Source: Dyadobacter fermentans | Lineage (GTDB): Bacteria > Bacteroidota > Bacteroidia > Cytophagales > Spirosomataceae | Length of the DNA: 23,538 nt | Direction of reading: 5' to 3' | Assembly: GCF_019924045.1 (NCBI RefSeq) | Contig: NZ_JAHXBN010000040.1 | Coordinates: 1 to 23,538 of the forward strand | In this document: positions 16,230-23,440 of the stretch, piece by piece | Numbering within the stretch: the stretch's first letter is position 1 | Layout: each line of letters opens with the position of its first letter | Program-made: the position numbers and the translations under genes | Notes under the pieces: generated by a model | The model's database searches: none | Told to the model about the DNA's origin: nothing | Seen by the model: the letters and a program-made list of their open reading frames with translations, nothing else

Positions 16230-16615
16230 TCTTGTGTCCAGTAGTCAACAACCAATACTTTGTCCAGGTGTGGTTCCAGGACTTTTACAAATGCTTTGTG
16301 CTCGGGATGCGGCAGGTACACTTCACGTCCGGCTTCGCTATCGAAGCTCACGAAAAACACATGTGTGAAACCTTGTGCCAATCCTTCGGGGCTGTTGTTA
16401 GTACCCCATTCAAATCCTTTCACCTCTTTGATTTTCGAAGGTAGTTTGCGGAAAGCATCTTCTACTTCTTTCACTTGTGCCGGTGTTGCAGAATCCTTGA
16501 ATTTGAAAAGAACAACGTGGCGCAGCATTTTTTTAGGTGGATTTGAAGGTGAAACAAATGACATGGTGCTGAAAAGGACCATGGAAGCAAGCAAAAAGAG
16601 TTTAAATCTCTGCAT
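16226..16615 (-). CDS. Dabb-family (stress-responsive alpha/beta barrel) protein with N-terminal signal
   Basis: A 129-residue protein. From ATG 16615 it has a hydrophobic leader (MQRFKLFLLASMVLFSTMSF), read as a signal peptide or anchor, then a Dabb ferredoxin-like domain from about residue 31: LRHVVLFKFKDSATPAQVKEVE, FEWGTNNSPEGLAQGFTHVFFVSF and YLPHPEHKAFVKVLEPHLDKVLVVDYW. The HP-H-x-F segment is typical of the family. An internal Met30 (position 16528) would give a 100-residue cytoplasmic form of more usual Dabb length. The biochemical role is unknown; some relatives bind or cyclise small aromatics. It lies between the 66-residue gene and trpA and overlaps trpA by four bases. Confidence 0.85.
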   Translation of the reverse strand: MQRFKLFLLASMVLFSTMSFVSPSNPPKKMLRHVVLFKFKDSATPAQVKEVEDAFRKLPSKIKEVKGFEWGTNNSPEGLAQGFTHVFFVSFDSEAGREVYLPHPEHKAFVKVLEPHLDKVLVVDYWTQE

Positions 16616-16650
16616 ATGTGGTATGGATTTAAGGTGATCCGGAACGGGTA

Positions 16651-16851
16651 CTAGGCCGAGCAGTTGAGGCATTCGCCTTCGTCGCTGAATTTCAGACGAT
16701 CGAACTCGCCCAGTTTTTCTTTCATTTCAAGGATCTCGTCTTCCATGTCGCAACGTTCGAAGAGCGACAGTTCACCTGAGTTTACCTTTGCTTCCAGTTC
16801 CTGGATTTTCAATCGGAGATCGAAAACCTCTGGCAATGTCAATGTAGCCAT
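16651..16851 (-). CDS. Small conserved-looking protein in the trp operon, CxxC C-terminus
   Basis: A 66-residue protein, MATLTLPEVFDLRLKIQELE..., starting 23 bases after the trpB stop. It is charged and helical (residues 5-50 look like a short coiled-coil hairpin) and ends EGECLNCSA with a CxxC pair, plus one Cys at position 34. The reading frame extends upstream into trpB, but ATG 16851 is the first start outside it. Supporting signs of a real gene are the position between trpB and the Dabb gene with short gaps, the same strand, and a sensible amino-acid composition. I do not recognise the family. Function unknown; a metal- or thiol-binding tail is possible. Confidence 0.72.
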   Translation of the reverse strand: MATLTLPEVFDLRLKIQELEAKVNSGELSLFERCDMEDEILEMKEKLGEFDRLKFSDEGECLNCSA

Positions 16852-16874
16852 GTGATGTTGTATTGAGGTGAGAA

Positions 16875-18074
16875 TTAATCGATGTGTTTCATATAAGTGC
16901 CCATATCCTTGTCGCCGCGGCCGGAGAGGTTCAGTACCACCGTTTCGTTCTCGGAAGCGCCCAGACGGCCCAAAACGGCCAGTGCGTGCGATGATTCCAA
17001 TGCGGGGATAATGCCTTCCAGGCGCGTCAGTTCGAATGCGGCTTGTACGGCTTCGTCGTCCGTGGCCGAAAGGAACGTACCGCGGCCGCTGGCGGCAAGC
17101 CATGCGTGCTGAGGGCCGATGCCCGGGTAATCCAACCCCGCGGAGATAGAAAATGGTTCCACCACCTGGCCGTCTTCGGTTTGCATCAGGATGGTACGGC
17201 TTCCGTGGAGTACACCAGGCTTACCCAATGCGACAGTCGCCGCAGAATGCCCCGACGTAAGCCCCAGCCCCGCCGCTTCCACAGCCACGAGTTTGACGTT
17301 TTCTTCGTCGAGGAAGTGGTAAAATGCGCCTGCTGCATTGCTGCCGCCGCCAACGCAAGCCACCACATAATCAGGTGTTTCTTTGCCGGTGTGCTCTTTG
17401 AGCTGCCAACGGATTTCCTCCGAAATAACCGACTGGAAGCGTGCTACCATATCAGGATAAGGGTGTGGGCCTACCACAGAGCCGATAATGTAATGCGTAT
17501 CAACCGGGTTGTTGATCCAGTGGCGCATGGCCTCGTTGGTGGCGTCTTTCAAGGTACGCGACCCGCATGTGGCCGGGCGTACTTCCGCGCCGAGCATTTT
17601 CATGCGCGCTACGTTAGGCGCCTGGCGCTCGATATCGAGCTCGCCCATGTACACGACGCATTCGAGGTTCATCAATGCGCACACGGTGGCCGTTGCTACG
17701 CCATGCTGTCCGGCGCCGGTTTCAGCCACAATGCGTTTTTTACCCAGGCGCTGCGCCATCAGGATCTGCCCGATGGTGTTGTTCACCTTGTGCGCGCCGG
17801 TGTGGCAGAGGTCTTCCCTTTTGAGGAAAATATTGGTTTTATATTTTTCCGAAAGCCGGTGAGCGGGATAAAGCGGTGTCGGGCGGCCTACGTAATGGCG
17901 TAGTAAATCGTTGAATTCTTTTTGAAAAGAAGGGTCTGCGATTACTTGCAGGTAGTTTTCACGCAGTTCTTCAACATTCGGGTATAGCATTTCAGGAATG
18001 AATGCGCCCCCGAAGGTGCCATAGTAACCGCGGTCATTTACCTGATACGACTTCTTTTCTGCAATTGATTCCAT
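16875..18074 (-). CDS. trpB: Tryptophan synthase beta subunit
   Basis: The PLP-dependent beta subunit condenses indole with serine to tryptophan. The 399-residue protein matches TrpB1-type length. The PLP lysine is Lys96 in [18 protein letters not shown], the phosphate loop is GGGSNAAG (242-249), and [14 protein letters not shown] (117-130) is the usual substrate-carboxylate region. It starts 5 bases after the trpF stop, so the two are tightly linked. Unlike many operons, trpB is not directly followed by trpA; two small genes intervene. Confidence 0.97.
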   Translation of the reverse strand: MESIAEKKSYQVNDRGYYGTFGGAFIPEMLYPNVEELRENYLQVIADPSFQKEFNDLLRHYVGRPTPLYPAHRLSEKYKTNIFLKREDLCHTGAHKVNNTIGQILMAQRLGKKRIVAETGAGQHGVATATVCALMNLECVVYMGELDIERQAPNVARMKMLGAEVRPATCGSRTLKDATNEAMRHWINNPVDTHYIIGSVVGPHPYPDMVARFQSVISEEIRWQLKEHTGKETPDYVVACVGGGSNAAGAFYHFLDEENVKLVAVEAAGLGLTSGHSAATVALGKPGVLHGSRTILMQTEDGQVVEPFSISAGLDYPGIGPQHAWLAASGRGTFLSATDDEAVQAAFELTRLEGIIPALESSHALAVLGRLGASENETVVLNLSGRGDKDMGTYMKHID

Positions 18075-18079
18075 AAAAA

Positions 18080-18730
18080 TTAAGCTTCCGCTTCTTCTTG
18101 TTCTTTTACGCGAACTAAACTAAATAACTCTTCCAGCTTGGCGATGTCCTTCACACCCGGCTCTGTTTCAAACTTGCTGTTGACGTCGATGCCGTAAATG
18201 GGGAGTGTCTGCGATAAGGTGATGATCTCTTCGATGTTGTCGAGGCCAATGCCGCCGCTGAGGAGGAATGGCTTTTCGTTATCGTATTTGCTCAGCAGCT
18301 TCCAGTCGAAAGCCGTGCCGTTGCCGCCCGGATTTTCACCTTTGGTATCGAACAAAAACAGGTCGCAAAACGATTTGTAGTTGTTCAGCATCGCAAAGTT
18401 GAACTTCTCGTCGATCGAGAAAGCCTTGATTACGCTCACTCCTTTCTGACGAATACTGCGGCAGATGTCGGGCATTTCGTTGCCGTGCAGCTGCACATAT
18501 TGCAGGTCGTATTTTTTGACCATATTCAATATGTGGCCCGGGTTTGCATTCACGAATACCCCTACTTTTTTGATGCTCTGAGGAATGCTGCGGATGTATT
18601 CCTCGTTGAGTTCCTCGCCCACAAAGCGGGGTGATTTTTCATAGAAAATAAACCCTATAAAATTGGGCTGTAAGGCTACTACCTGCTCAATGTTGTCTTG
18701 CTGGCGCAATCCGCAAACTTTAATTTTCAT
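18080..18730 (-). CDS. trpF: Phosphoribosylanthranilate isomerase
   Basis: TrpF isomerises N-(5-phosphoribosyl)anthranilate to the carboxyphenylaminodeoxyribulose phosphate substrate of TrpC. A 216-residue TIM barrel with KVCGLR (4-9, catalytic Cys6), VQLHGNE (79-85), the likely catalytic Asp in LFLFDTKG, and the phosphate loops [10 protein letters not shown] and [10 protein letters not shown]. The ATG overlaps the trpC stop (ATGA), implying translational coupling. It is a separate gene here, not fused to trpC. Confidence 0.96.
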   Translation of the reverse strand: MKIKVCGLRQQDNIEQVVALQPNFIGFIFYEKSPRFVGEELNEEYIRSIPQSIKKVGVFVNANPGHILNMVKKYDLQYVQLHGNEMPDICRSIRQKGVSVIKAFSIDEKFNFAMLNNYKSFCDLFLFDTKGENPGGNGTAFDWKLLSKYDNEKPFLLSGGIGLDNIEEIITLSQTLPIYGIDVNSKFETEPGVKDIAKLEELFSLVRVKEQEEAEA

Positions 18731-19545
18731 AGAACCAGAGGATTTAAATTGCTATGTTGAGTTAAGTTTTGTTGCAAACCTGCAAGTGCGGCTCCGGGGT
18801 TTACAGTTTTCATAAACGTTTCTCCTATCAAAAAGCCTTTGTAGCCGTGTTGAAACAGCTGCACAATGGTTTCGGCGTCTTTCAAACCACTTTCTGAAAT
18901 CTTCACAAACTGCTCCGGGATCAGCTCGCTGAGCTCGATCGACGTTTCAATGGAGGTTTCAAAGGTTTTCAGGTTGCGGTTGTTCACGCCAACGATGTCG
19001 ATATGCTCGCCTGTACTTACAGCCAGTTCTTCCGCATCATGGACTTCCAATAGCACCTCCAGGCCCAGATCGTGCGCCCTACGGCTCAAATGGGCGATTT
19101 CCGAAGGGGTAAGGCATGCCGCAATCAGCAGGATCACGTCCGCACCGATGGATTTGGCCTCGAAAAGCTGGTATTCATCCACGATGAAATCTTTTCGAAG
19201 CATCGGAATCTGCGGATTGGCCTCCCTGGCGGCGAGGAAATCGGCAAACGAGCCACCGAAAAAGTCGATGTCGGTCAATACGGAAAGTCCCACGGCACCA
19301 GAGTCCACATAATCCTTCGTTACGATTTCAGGCCGCACGTCGGCATTGATAATGCCTTTCGAAGGGGATTTTCGTTTAAATTCCGAGATAATGCGGGGTG
19401 AAGTAGATGACCTTAGCGCCGCCGCTAGTGAAGCAGTCGGGCGCGCGAACAATGGCTCCTTTTCCAGGTCGGAAATGGACCGCTGCTTTTTCGATTCGCT
19501 GATTTCTTCCTGCTTGCGGGCGATAATTTTTTCTAAAATATTCAT
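18727..19545 (-). CDS. trpC: Indole-3-glycerol-phosphate synthase
   Basis: TrpC closes the indole ring with loss of CO2. The 272-residue protein has the family signature SEFKRKSPSKG (54-64, including the catalytic lysines), the MLRKDFIVDEYQ segment near 115, GVNNRNLKTFE near 180 and the phosphate-binding ISESGL and GFLIGETFMK motifs. It follows trpD after 52 bases and overlaps trpF by four bases. The gap to trpD contains no clear promoter box. Confidence 0.96.
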   Translation of the reverse strand: MNILEKIIARKQEEISESKKQRSISDLEKEPLFARPTASLAAALRSSTSPRIISEFKRKSPSKGIINADVRPEIVTKDYVDSGAVGLSVLTDIDFFGGSFADFLAAREANPQIPMLRKDFIVDEYQLFEAKSIGADVILLIAACLTPSEIAHLSRRAHDLGLEVLLEVHDAEELAVSTGEHIDIVGVNNRNLKTFETSIETSIELSELIPEQFVKISESGLKDAETIVQLFQHGYKGFLIGETFMKTVNPGAALAGLQQNLTQHSNLNPLVL

Positions 19546-19597
19546 CTAAAAATGCTGTAACTGCAATTATAAAAAGGGAGAAATGCTTCCCCGCTAA

Positions 19598-20587
19598 CTA
19601 TTCTTCGATCAATTTTTTGAAAGCAGCCAATGCTTTCTTGGCTTCGAGCGACTCCCTTGCCGTTTCCACAGCGTCGGTCAGCGACAATGCCGGATTGGCA
19701 CAATAGAGCGCCATCGCCGCATTGGCCAGCACCGCCTGCTTTTGCGAAGGCGTTGCCGTATCGTTCAAAACATTCATAAAAATCCGGGCGGACTCTTCAA
19801 CCGTAACACCGCCTGATAAATCGTCGGCGCGCAGGGTTTGAAGCCCTAGATGAGAGGGGGTAAGAACTTGCTCGGAATGAGCGGTGATAATCTTAAAAGC
19901 ACCTGTCAATGACACTTCGTCGTAGCCGTCTAATGCGTGAAGAACCAGAAATTGCTTATCCGTTTGTTGGTAAAGATAAGCAAAAAGACGCGCTAATTCA
20001 AGACTAAATACCCCCACAAGCTGTTTTTTCGGCGATACCGGATTCACCATCGGACCGAGCATATTGAAGAACGTTTTCACCCCCAATTCCTTCCGCACCG
20101 GTGCTACATTCTTCATAGCCGGGTGGAAAAGAGGGGCATGCAAAAAGCACACACCGGCCTGATCGATCTTCCGTTCCAGGTAATCCTTATCGTTCGTAAA
20201 TTTCGCTCCCAGGTATTCCAGCACCGTCGACGACCCGCATAGGGACGAAACGCCGTGGTTACCATGCTTCGCCACCCTTTGACCAGCTCCCGCCACCACA
20301 AAACACGATAATGTCGAAATATTGAAGGTGTCCTTGCCATCGCCTCCCGTTCCGCAGACATCGATCGGGTCATATGCCGACAAATCCACCGAAAGGCAGA
20401 GTTCGAGCAAGCCGTCACGGAAGCCTTCCAGCTCTTCGACGGTAATGCTGCGCATGGCATAAGTTGTTAAAAATGAAGCAATTTCGGAATTGGAATACTT
20501 GCCGGTTCCAATTCCCATCAGAACGTCTTTGGCTTGCGATTTGTCGAGGACTTTGTATTCAAAAAGATGGCTAAGAATGTGTTTCAT
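19598..20587 (-). CDS. trpD: Anthranilate phosphoribosyltransferase
   Basis: TrpD transfers phosphoribose from PRPP to anthranilate. The 329-residue protein is of normal length. The PRPP-binding loop CGTGGDGKDTFN (78-89) and the KHGNHGVSSLCGSS motif (107-120) are clear. The latter has His-Gly where many phyla have Arg-Ala/Ser, a substitution I associate with Bacteroidota (KHGNxGVSS) rather than a defect. It is not fused to TrpG. It lies 57 bases downstream of trpG in the trp operon. Confidence 0.96.
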   Translation of the reverse strand: MKHILSHLFEYKVLDKSQAKDVLMGIGTGKYSNSEIASFLTTYAMRSITVEELEGFRDGLLELCLSVDLSAYDPIDVCGTGGDGKDTFNISTLSCFVVAGAGQRVAKHGNHGVSSLCGSSTVLEYLGAKFTNDKDYLERKIDQAGVCFLHAPLFHPAMKNVAPVRKELGVKTFFNMLGPMVNPVSPKKQLVGVFSLELARLFAYLYQQTDKQFLVLHALDGYDEVSLTGAFKIITAHSEQVLTPSHLGLQTLRADDLSGGVTVEESARIFMNVLNDTATPSQKQAVLANAAMALYCANPALSLTDAVETARESLEAKKALAAFKKLIEE

Positions 20588-20644
20588 GACAGTTTTTAAT
20601 TGCTAATATCGTCGGGTAAGGTGGTGTTAGTTCAAATGCGGAGG

Positions 20645-21211
20645 TCAGATTTGCAACCAGTTTTGCAGCATTTCCTTGCCATGCTCTGTTAAAACAGACT
20701 CGGGGTGGAATTGGAGCCCTTTCACGTCGTATTTTTTGTGTGAGAGCCCCATCACCCGGCCTTTTTCGTCTACGGCGGTGATGGTAAGGTCGTCGGTGAA
20801 TGTTTCCGGAATGACAGTCCAGGAATGGTACCGTCCGACTTTGATATGGGTAGGCAGGCCTTTGAAAATGCGCTCACTGGCGTCGGTAACGATGGCCGTG
20901 TCGGCGATACCATGCAGCACGTCGGTCATATTCTCCAACTCGGCGCCGTAAACCTCCCCTATTCCCTGATGCCCGAGGCAAATGCCGAGAATGCTTTTGG
21001 AAGCCCCGTATTCGCGGATTACGTCGTGCATAATGCCGGCTTCGGAAGGGATACCCGGGCCGGGGGAGAGAAGGATCTTGTCGTAATTTCCGACGTCTTC
21101 CAGCGCGATCTTATCGTTCCGGTAAATGTCCACCTGGTCGTGCAGCTCGCGGAGGATGTACACGAGGTTGTAGGTGAAAGAATCGTAATTGTCGAGAACT
21201 AGTATTTTCAT
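20645..21211 (-). CDS. trpG: Anthranilate synthase component II (glutamine amidotransferase)
   Basis: TrpG hydrolyses glutamine and passes ammonia to TrpE to make anthranilate. The start is set at ATG 21211 (MKILVLDNYDSFTYNLV), the standard N-terminus, giving 188 residues; an in-frame extension of six residues upstream is atypical. The amidotransferase triad is visible: Cys78 in ILGICLGHQ, and His169 and Glu171 in LQFHPESV. The oxyanion loop is SPGPGIPSEAG (49-59). It could also serve p-aminobenzoate synthesis, as in some bacteria with one shared subunit, but nothing here tests that. A tautomerase-like gene separates it from trpE. Confidence 0.96.
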   Translation of the reverse strand: MKILVLDNYDSFTYNLVYILRELHDQVDIYRNDKIALEDVGNYDKILLSPGPGIPSEAGIMHDVIREYGASKSILGICLGHQGIGEVYGAELENMTDVLHGIADTAIVTDASERIFKGLPTHIKVGRYHSWTVIPETFTDDLTITAVDEKGRVMGLSHKKYDVKGLQFHPESVLTEHGKEMLQNWLQI

Positions 21212-21235
21212 TTGGACGGTAAATTTCAAATCGTT

Positions 21236-21625
21236 TTAAACGGCAATTTTGTAATCCAGGACCAACTCGTCCCCTGCTTTCCCACGAATGCCCCAGTTGT
21301 GCGTAGGCGTTTCGGTGAGCGTGATTTCCACGTCGTTCGGCGTGATACCGAGCTCTTCTTCGAATTTTTGAAAGATCAGCCGGTACAGATGCTTCTTCGC
21401 TTCGATCGAACGGCCTTCAAACAGGGCTATTTCGATGATCGTATAGCGTTCGCTCCTGCCCTCGGGATAAAAGAAATCTCCTTCATCCAGGTAAAAGAAC
21501 CTGTGTGCACGCTTGTTTTGCGGGTACCGGAAGGCTTCTACAATGCAGCTATGCAATGTGTCGGACAACTGCTCCCGGATCGCGTACAGCGAAGATTTGA
21601 GGCCATATATTTTGATCTGCGACAT
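21236..21625 (-). CDS. Tautomerase-superfamily-like protein lacking the N-terminal proline
   Basis: A 129-residue protein resembling the tautomerase (MIF/4-oxalocrotonate tautomerase superfamily, PF14552-like) group. It has the opening strand QIKIYGLKSSL, RFFYLDEGDFFYP, TIIEIALFEGRSIEAKKHLYRLIF and the C-terminal DVEITLTETPTHNWGIRG. Members normally expose Pro as residue 1 after Met removal as the catalytic base; here the codon after ATG is TCG (Ser), so the usual catalytic residue is absent at this start. No nearby alternative start supplies Pro. It lies between trpE and trpG with gaps of 11 and 24 bases, so it is co-transcribed with them. A tie to tryptophan metabolism is only inferred from position. 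Confidence 0.82.
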   Translation of the reverse strand: MSQIKIYGLKSSLYAIREQLSDTLHSCIVEAFRYPQNKRAHRFFYLDEGDFFYPEGRSERYTIIEIALFEGRSIEAKKHLYRLIFQKFEEELGITPNDVEITLTETPTHNWGIRGKAGDELVLDYKIAV

Positions 21626-21636
21626 GGCTGCTTCTC

Positions 21637-23058
21637 TTAGAGTTCTTCTGCAACCTTAATGGCCTGACGTAACGCGGCCAGCTTGCTGTTAATCTCCTGC
21701 AATTCACTTTCTACATTCGATTTCGCTACTACCCCCATTCCTGCGCGGAAGAAAAGGGTATTGTCTTTGGCGAGGAAAGTCCGAATTGCGATCGCGTGGT
21801 TGAAATCCCCGTTGAAATCCATAAAACCGATGGCTCCGCCATAAATGCTGCGGTTGCTGGACTCCATCTGGTCAATGAGTTTCATCGCATTGTGCTTGGG
21901 CGCACCCGATAATGTGCCCGCGGGGAAGGTGTCGGCCACGAGTTGAAGCGGGTTCACATCCTGGTTCATTTTGCCTACCACCTTCGAAACGAGGTGGATC
22001 ACATGCGAGTAGTATTGTACTTCTTTGTAATTCGTCACTTTTACGGCGTCGCAGCTGCGGCTTAGGTCGTTTCGTGCCAGATCTACCAACATCACGTGCT
22101 CAGCAGTCTCTTTGGGGTCGTTAAGCAGGTCTTGTGCGGCTTCTGCATCGGCCTGATCGTCGCCAGTGCGGCGGAATGTGCCTGCAATCGGGTGGATTTC
22201 GGCCTGGCCGTTTTTGATGAATATCTGTTTTTCGGGAGAGGATCCGAAGATCTTGTAGTTGCCGTAATCGAAATAGAAGAGGTAAGGCGAGGGATTGATC
22301 GAGCGTAATGCACGGTAAACATTAAACTCGTCGCCCTGGAATTTGCGGCTGAACCTGCGTGAAGGGACGATCTGGAACACATCTCCGCGGAGGCAGTGAT
22401 CGATCCCCCTCTGGATCACTTTCCGCATTTCATCGTCGGTAACGTTGGAAGTTTCATCGGCCGTCACATGGAAACCGTACTGCGGAAAGTTCCGGTTTTT
22501 GATCAGCACCTCGATCTGATCGATACCACCTTCCGCCGTTGTCTCGCCGTATTGATGCTCAAAAATGTAAAGCTCGTTTTTGAAATGGTTGATGGCGATT
22601 ACGTACCGGTAAACCTGGTAGAATATCTGGTCAATTTCAGTCTCCGGGTTAGTCGGTTGTATTTCAATGTCTTCGAAATAGGTCACCGCGTCGTAGGTCA
22701 TATGACCGAAGAGACCGTTTGTGATGAAGGGAAACTTGCTCTTTTCTGATTTGAAGCTTTGCGCGAAGCCGTACAAAGCCTGTACTGCGTCTTTTCGGTT
22801 GTTTAGTTCGAAATTGACTTCAGAACCGTCGGGAAACTTCTGGGTTACTGTGCTATTGTTCAGTTTGAAAGAAGCAATAGGGTCGCAGCAGATGTATGTA
22901 AATGAGTTTTCGTTGCCATGGTAATCGGAGCTTTCCAGGAGGATTGTATTGACGAAGCGGTCTCGGAGCTTCAAATAGATCGAAACGGGCGTCAATGTAT
23001 CGGCCAGGAGCTTTTTGTGGCGTGTGGTAATCTGATAAGTCTTGTCCAGGGTTTTCAT
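21637..23058 (-). CDS. trpE: Anthranilate synthase component I
   Basis: TrpE forms anthranilate from chorismate with ammonia from TrpG, the committed step of tryptophan synthesis. The ATG at 23058 (MKTLDKTYQI) is preferred over an upstream TTG, giving 473 residues. The Trp feedback-inhibition motif LLES is at 40-43, and the chorismate-binding C-terminal half carries QIVPSRRFSRKF, DLARNDLSR, FPAGTLSGAPKHNAM and SIYGGAIGF. Feedback control by tryptophan is therefore expected in addition to the attenuator upstream. It is the first enzyme gene of the operon and is preceded by the leader terminator. Confidence 0.97.
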   Translation of the reverse strand: MKTLDKTYQITTRHKKLLADTLTPVSIYLKLRDRFVNTILLESSDYHGNENSFTYICCDPIASFKLNNSTVTQKFPDGSEVNFELNNRKDAVQALYGFAQSFKSEKSKFPFITNGLFGHMTYDAVTYFEDIEIQPTNPETEIDQIFYQVYRYVIAINHFKNELYIFEHQYGETTAEGGIDQIEVLIKNRNFPQYGFHVTADETSNVTDDEMRKVIQRGIDHCLRGDVFQIVPSRRFSRKFQGDEFNVYRALRSINPSPYLFYFDYGNYKIFGSSPEKQIFIKNGQAEIHPIAGTFRRTGDDQADAEAAQDLLNDPKETAEHVMLVDLARNDLSRSCDAVKVTNYKEVQYYSHVIHLVSKVVGKMNQDVNPLQLVADTFPAGTLSGAPKHNAMKLIDQMESSNRSIYGGAIGFMDFNGDFNHAIAIRTFLAKDNTLFFRAGMGVVAKSNVESELQEINSKLAALRQAIKVAEEL

Positions 23059-23083
23059 GTGCAAGTTGTAATGTAAAGTGTAT

Positions 23084-23122
23084 AAAAAAACGGCTCGCTG
23101 TCAGATGAACAGCGAGCCGTTT
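23084..23122 (-). terminator. trp attenuator terminator
   Basis: AAACGGCTCGCTGT (23109-23122 on the minus strand) pairs with its perfect 14-bp complement (23088-23101) around a 7-base loop and is followed by seven T in all (23084-23090). It lies between the Trp-rich leader peptide and trpE, about 26 bases before the trpE ATG, so it can abort transcription of the whole operon. Upstream, an imperfect 9-bp hairpin (23159-23167 with 23177-23185, one mismatch) directly follows the Trp codons and is a candidate pause hairpin. I could not identify a convincing antiterminator by eye. Confidence 0.92.
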
Positions 23123-23157
23123 GTATGTATATTTTGATTCTATACCATGCAATAGCC

Positions 23158-23217
23158 TTACTTGTCCATCTTGGAAGGATAAGTACGCCACCACCAAATA
23201 GTATTGAATAATTTCAT
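23158..23217 (-). CDS. trpL: trp operon leader peptide, three consecutive Trp codons
   Basis: A 19-codon reading frame, MKLFNTIWWWRTYPSKMDK, then TAA. Three successive TGG codons (codons 8-10, positions 23188-23196) are very unlikely by chance in a 60-base frame directly upstream of trpE. The frame sits about 32 bases downstream of a consensus -7 box and 35 bases before a strong intrinsic terminator. Low charged tRNA-Trp would stall the ribosome at codons 8-10, which would mask the 5' arm of the following hairpin (23177-23185) and favour read-through. This is the standard attenuation layout. Confidence 0.9.
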   Translation of the reverse strand: MKLFNTIWWWRTYPSKMDK

Positions 23218-23249
23218 AGTTGATTGTTGCCTTACGGCTGTTACAGGTG

Positions 23250-23257
23250 CAAATATA
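23250..23257 (-). promoter_or_regulatory. trp operon promoter, -7 element
   Basis: The minus strand reads TATATTTG, an exact TAnnTTTG, followed after 32 bases by the trpL ATG. At a 19-base spacing upstream the sequence is ACTG, one base from the ideal TTG. This is the likely promoter for the whole tryptophan operon. Confidence 0.72.
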
Positions 23258-23274
23258 GGAAAAAGAATTATCGC

Positions 23275-23302
23275 TGCAGTATTCTGCAAAATATTTCTGC
23301 AA
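23275..23302. repeat. TTCTGCAA repeats and TGCAG palindrome over the trp -33 region
   Basis: TTCTGCAA occurs twice in direct orientation (23282-23289 and 23295-23302, 13 bases apart). The first copy also forms the palindrome TGCAG-TATT-CTGCA (23275-23288). The palindrome overlaps the expected -33 element of the trp promoter, so it is a possible operator. No matching repressor gene is seen in the window. Confidence 0.45.
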
Positions 23303-23397
23303 GAATTTGCAAAGGGCTTTTACTTCAAAGCTTCATTTTGAGGGGCTGAACTTGATATAGTCCTATTAAAAAACCTGCCATTGTGGCGTATAAACGC

Positions 23398-23427
23398 AAA
23401 AAAGCCTCACATTACTGCGAGGCTTTT
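23398..23427 (-). terminator. Terminator of the right-hand rrn operon
   Basis: On the minus strand, AAAAGCCTC (23419-23427) and GAGGCTTTT (23400-23408) form a 9-bp stem with a 10-base loop and a run of six T (23398-23403). It starts about 14 bases past the 5S 3' end and separates the rrn operon from the trp promoter. The interval between it and the trp -33 region (23303-23397) shows no gene. Confidence 0.88.
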
Positions 23428-23440
23428 GTTGTTTAATAAT

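Noticed and set aside
17043..17903. 286-codon plus-strand open frame opposite trpB
   Set aside because: Shadow of the well-supported trpB gene; no recognisable domain and the sequence reads as antisense of conserved trpB motifs.
19571..19592. Hairpin plus T-run between trpD and trpC
   Set aside because: The stem is only about four good pairs with a mismatch and a wobble, too weak for a convincing terminator; no promoter box follows it, so trpC is taken as part of the same transcript.
22088..22101. CACGTG core inside trpE
   Set aside because: Flanking bases do not match the parS palindrome, and the core is explained by conserved trpE codons.
22853..23302. 149-codon minus-strand frame overlapping the trp leader region and the trpE start
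   Set aside because: It runs through the promoter, trpL in another frame, the terminator hairpin and trpE; only trpL and trpE have supporting signals.
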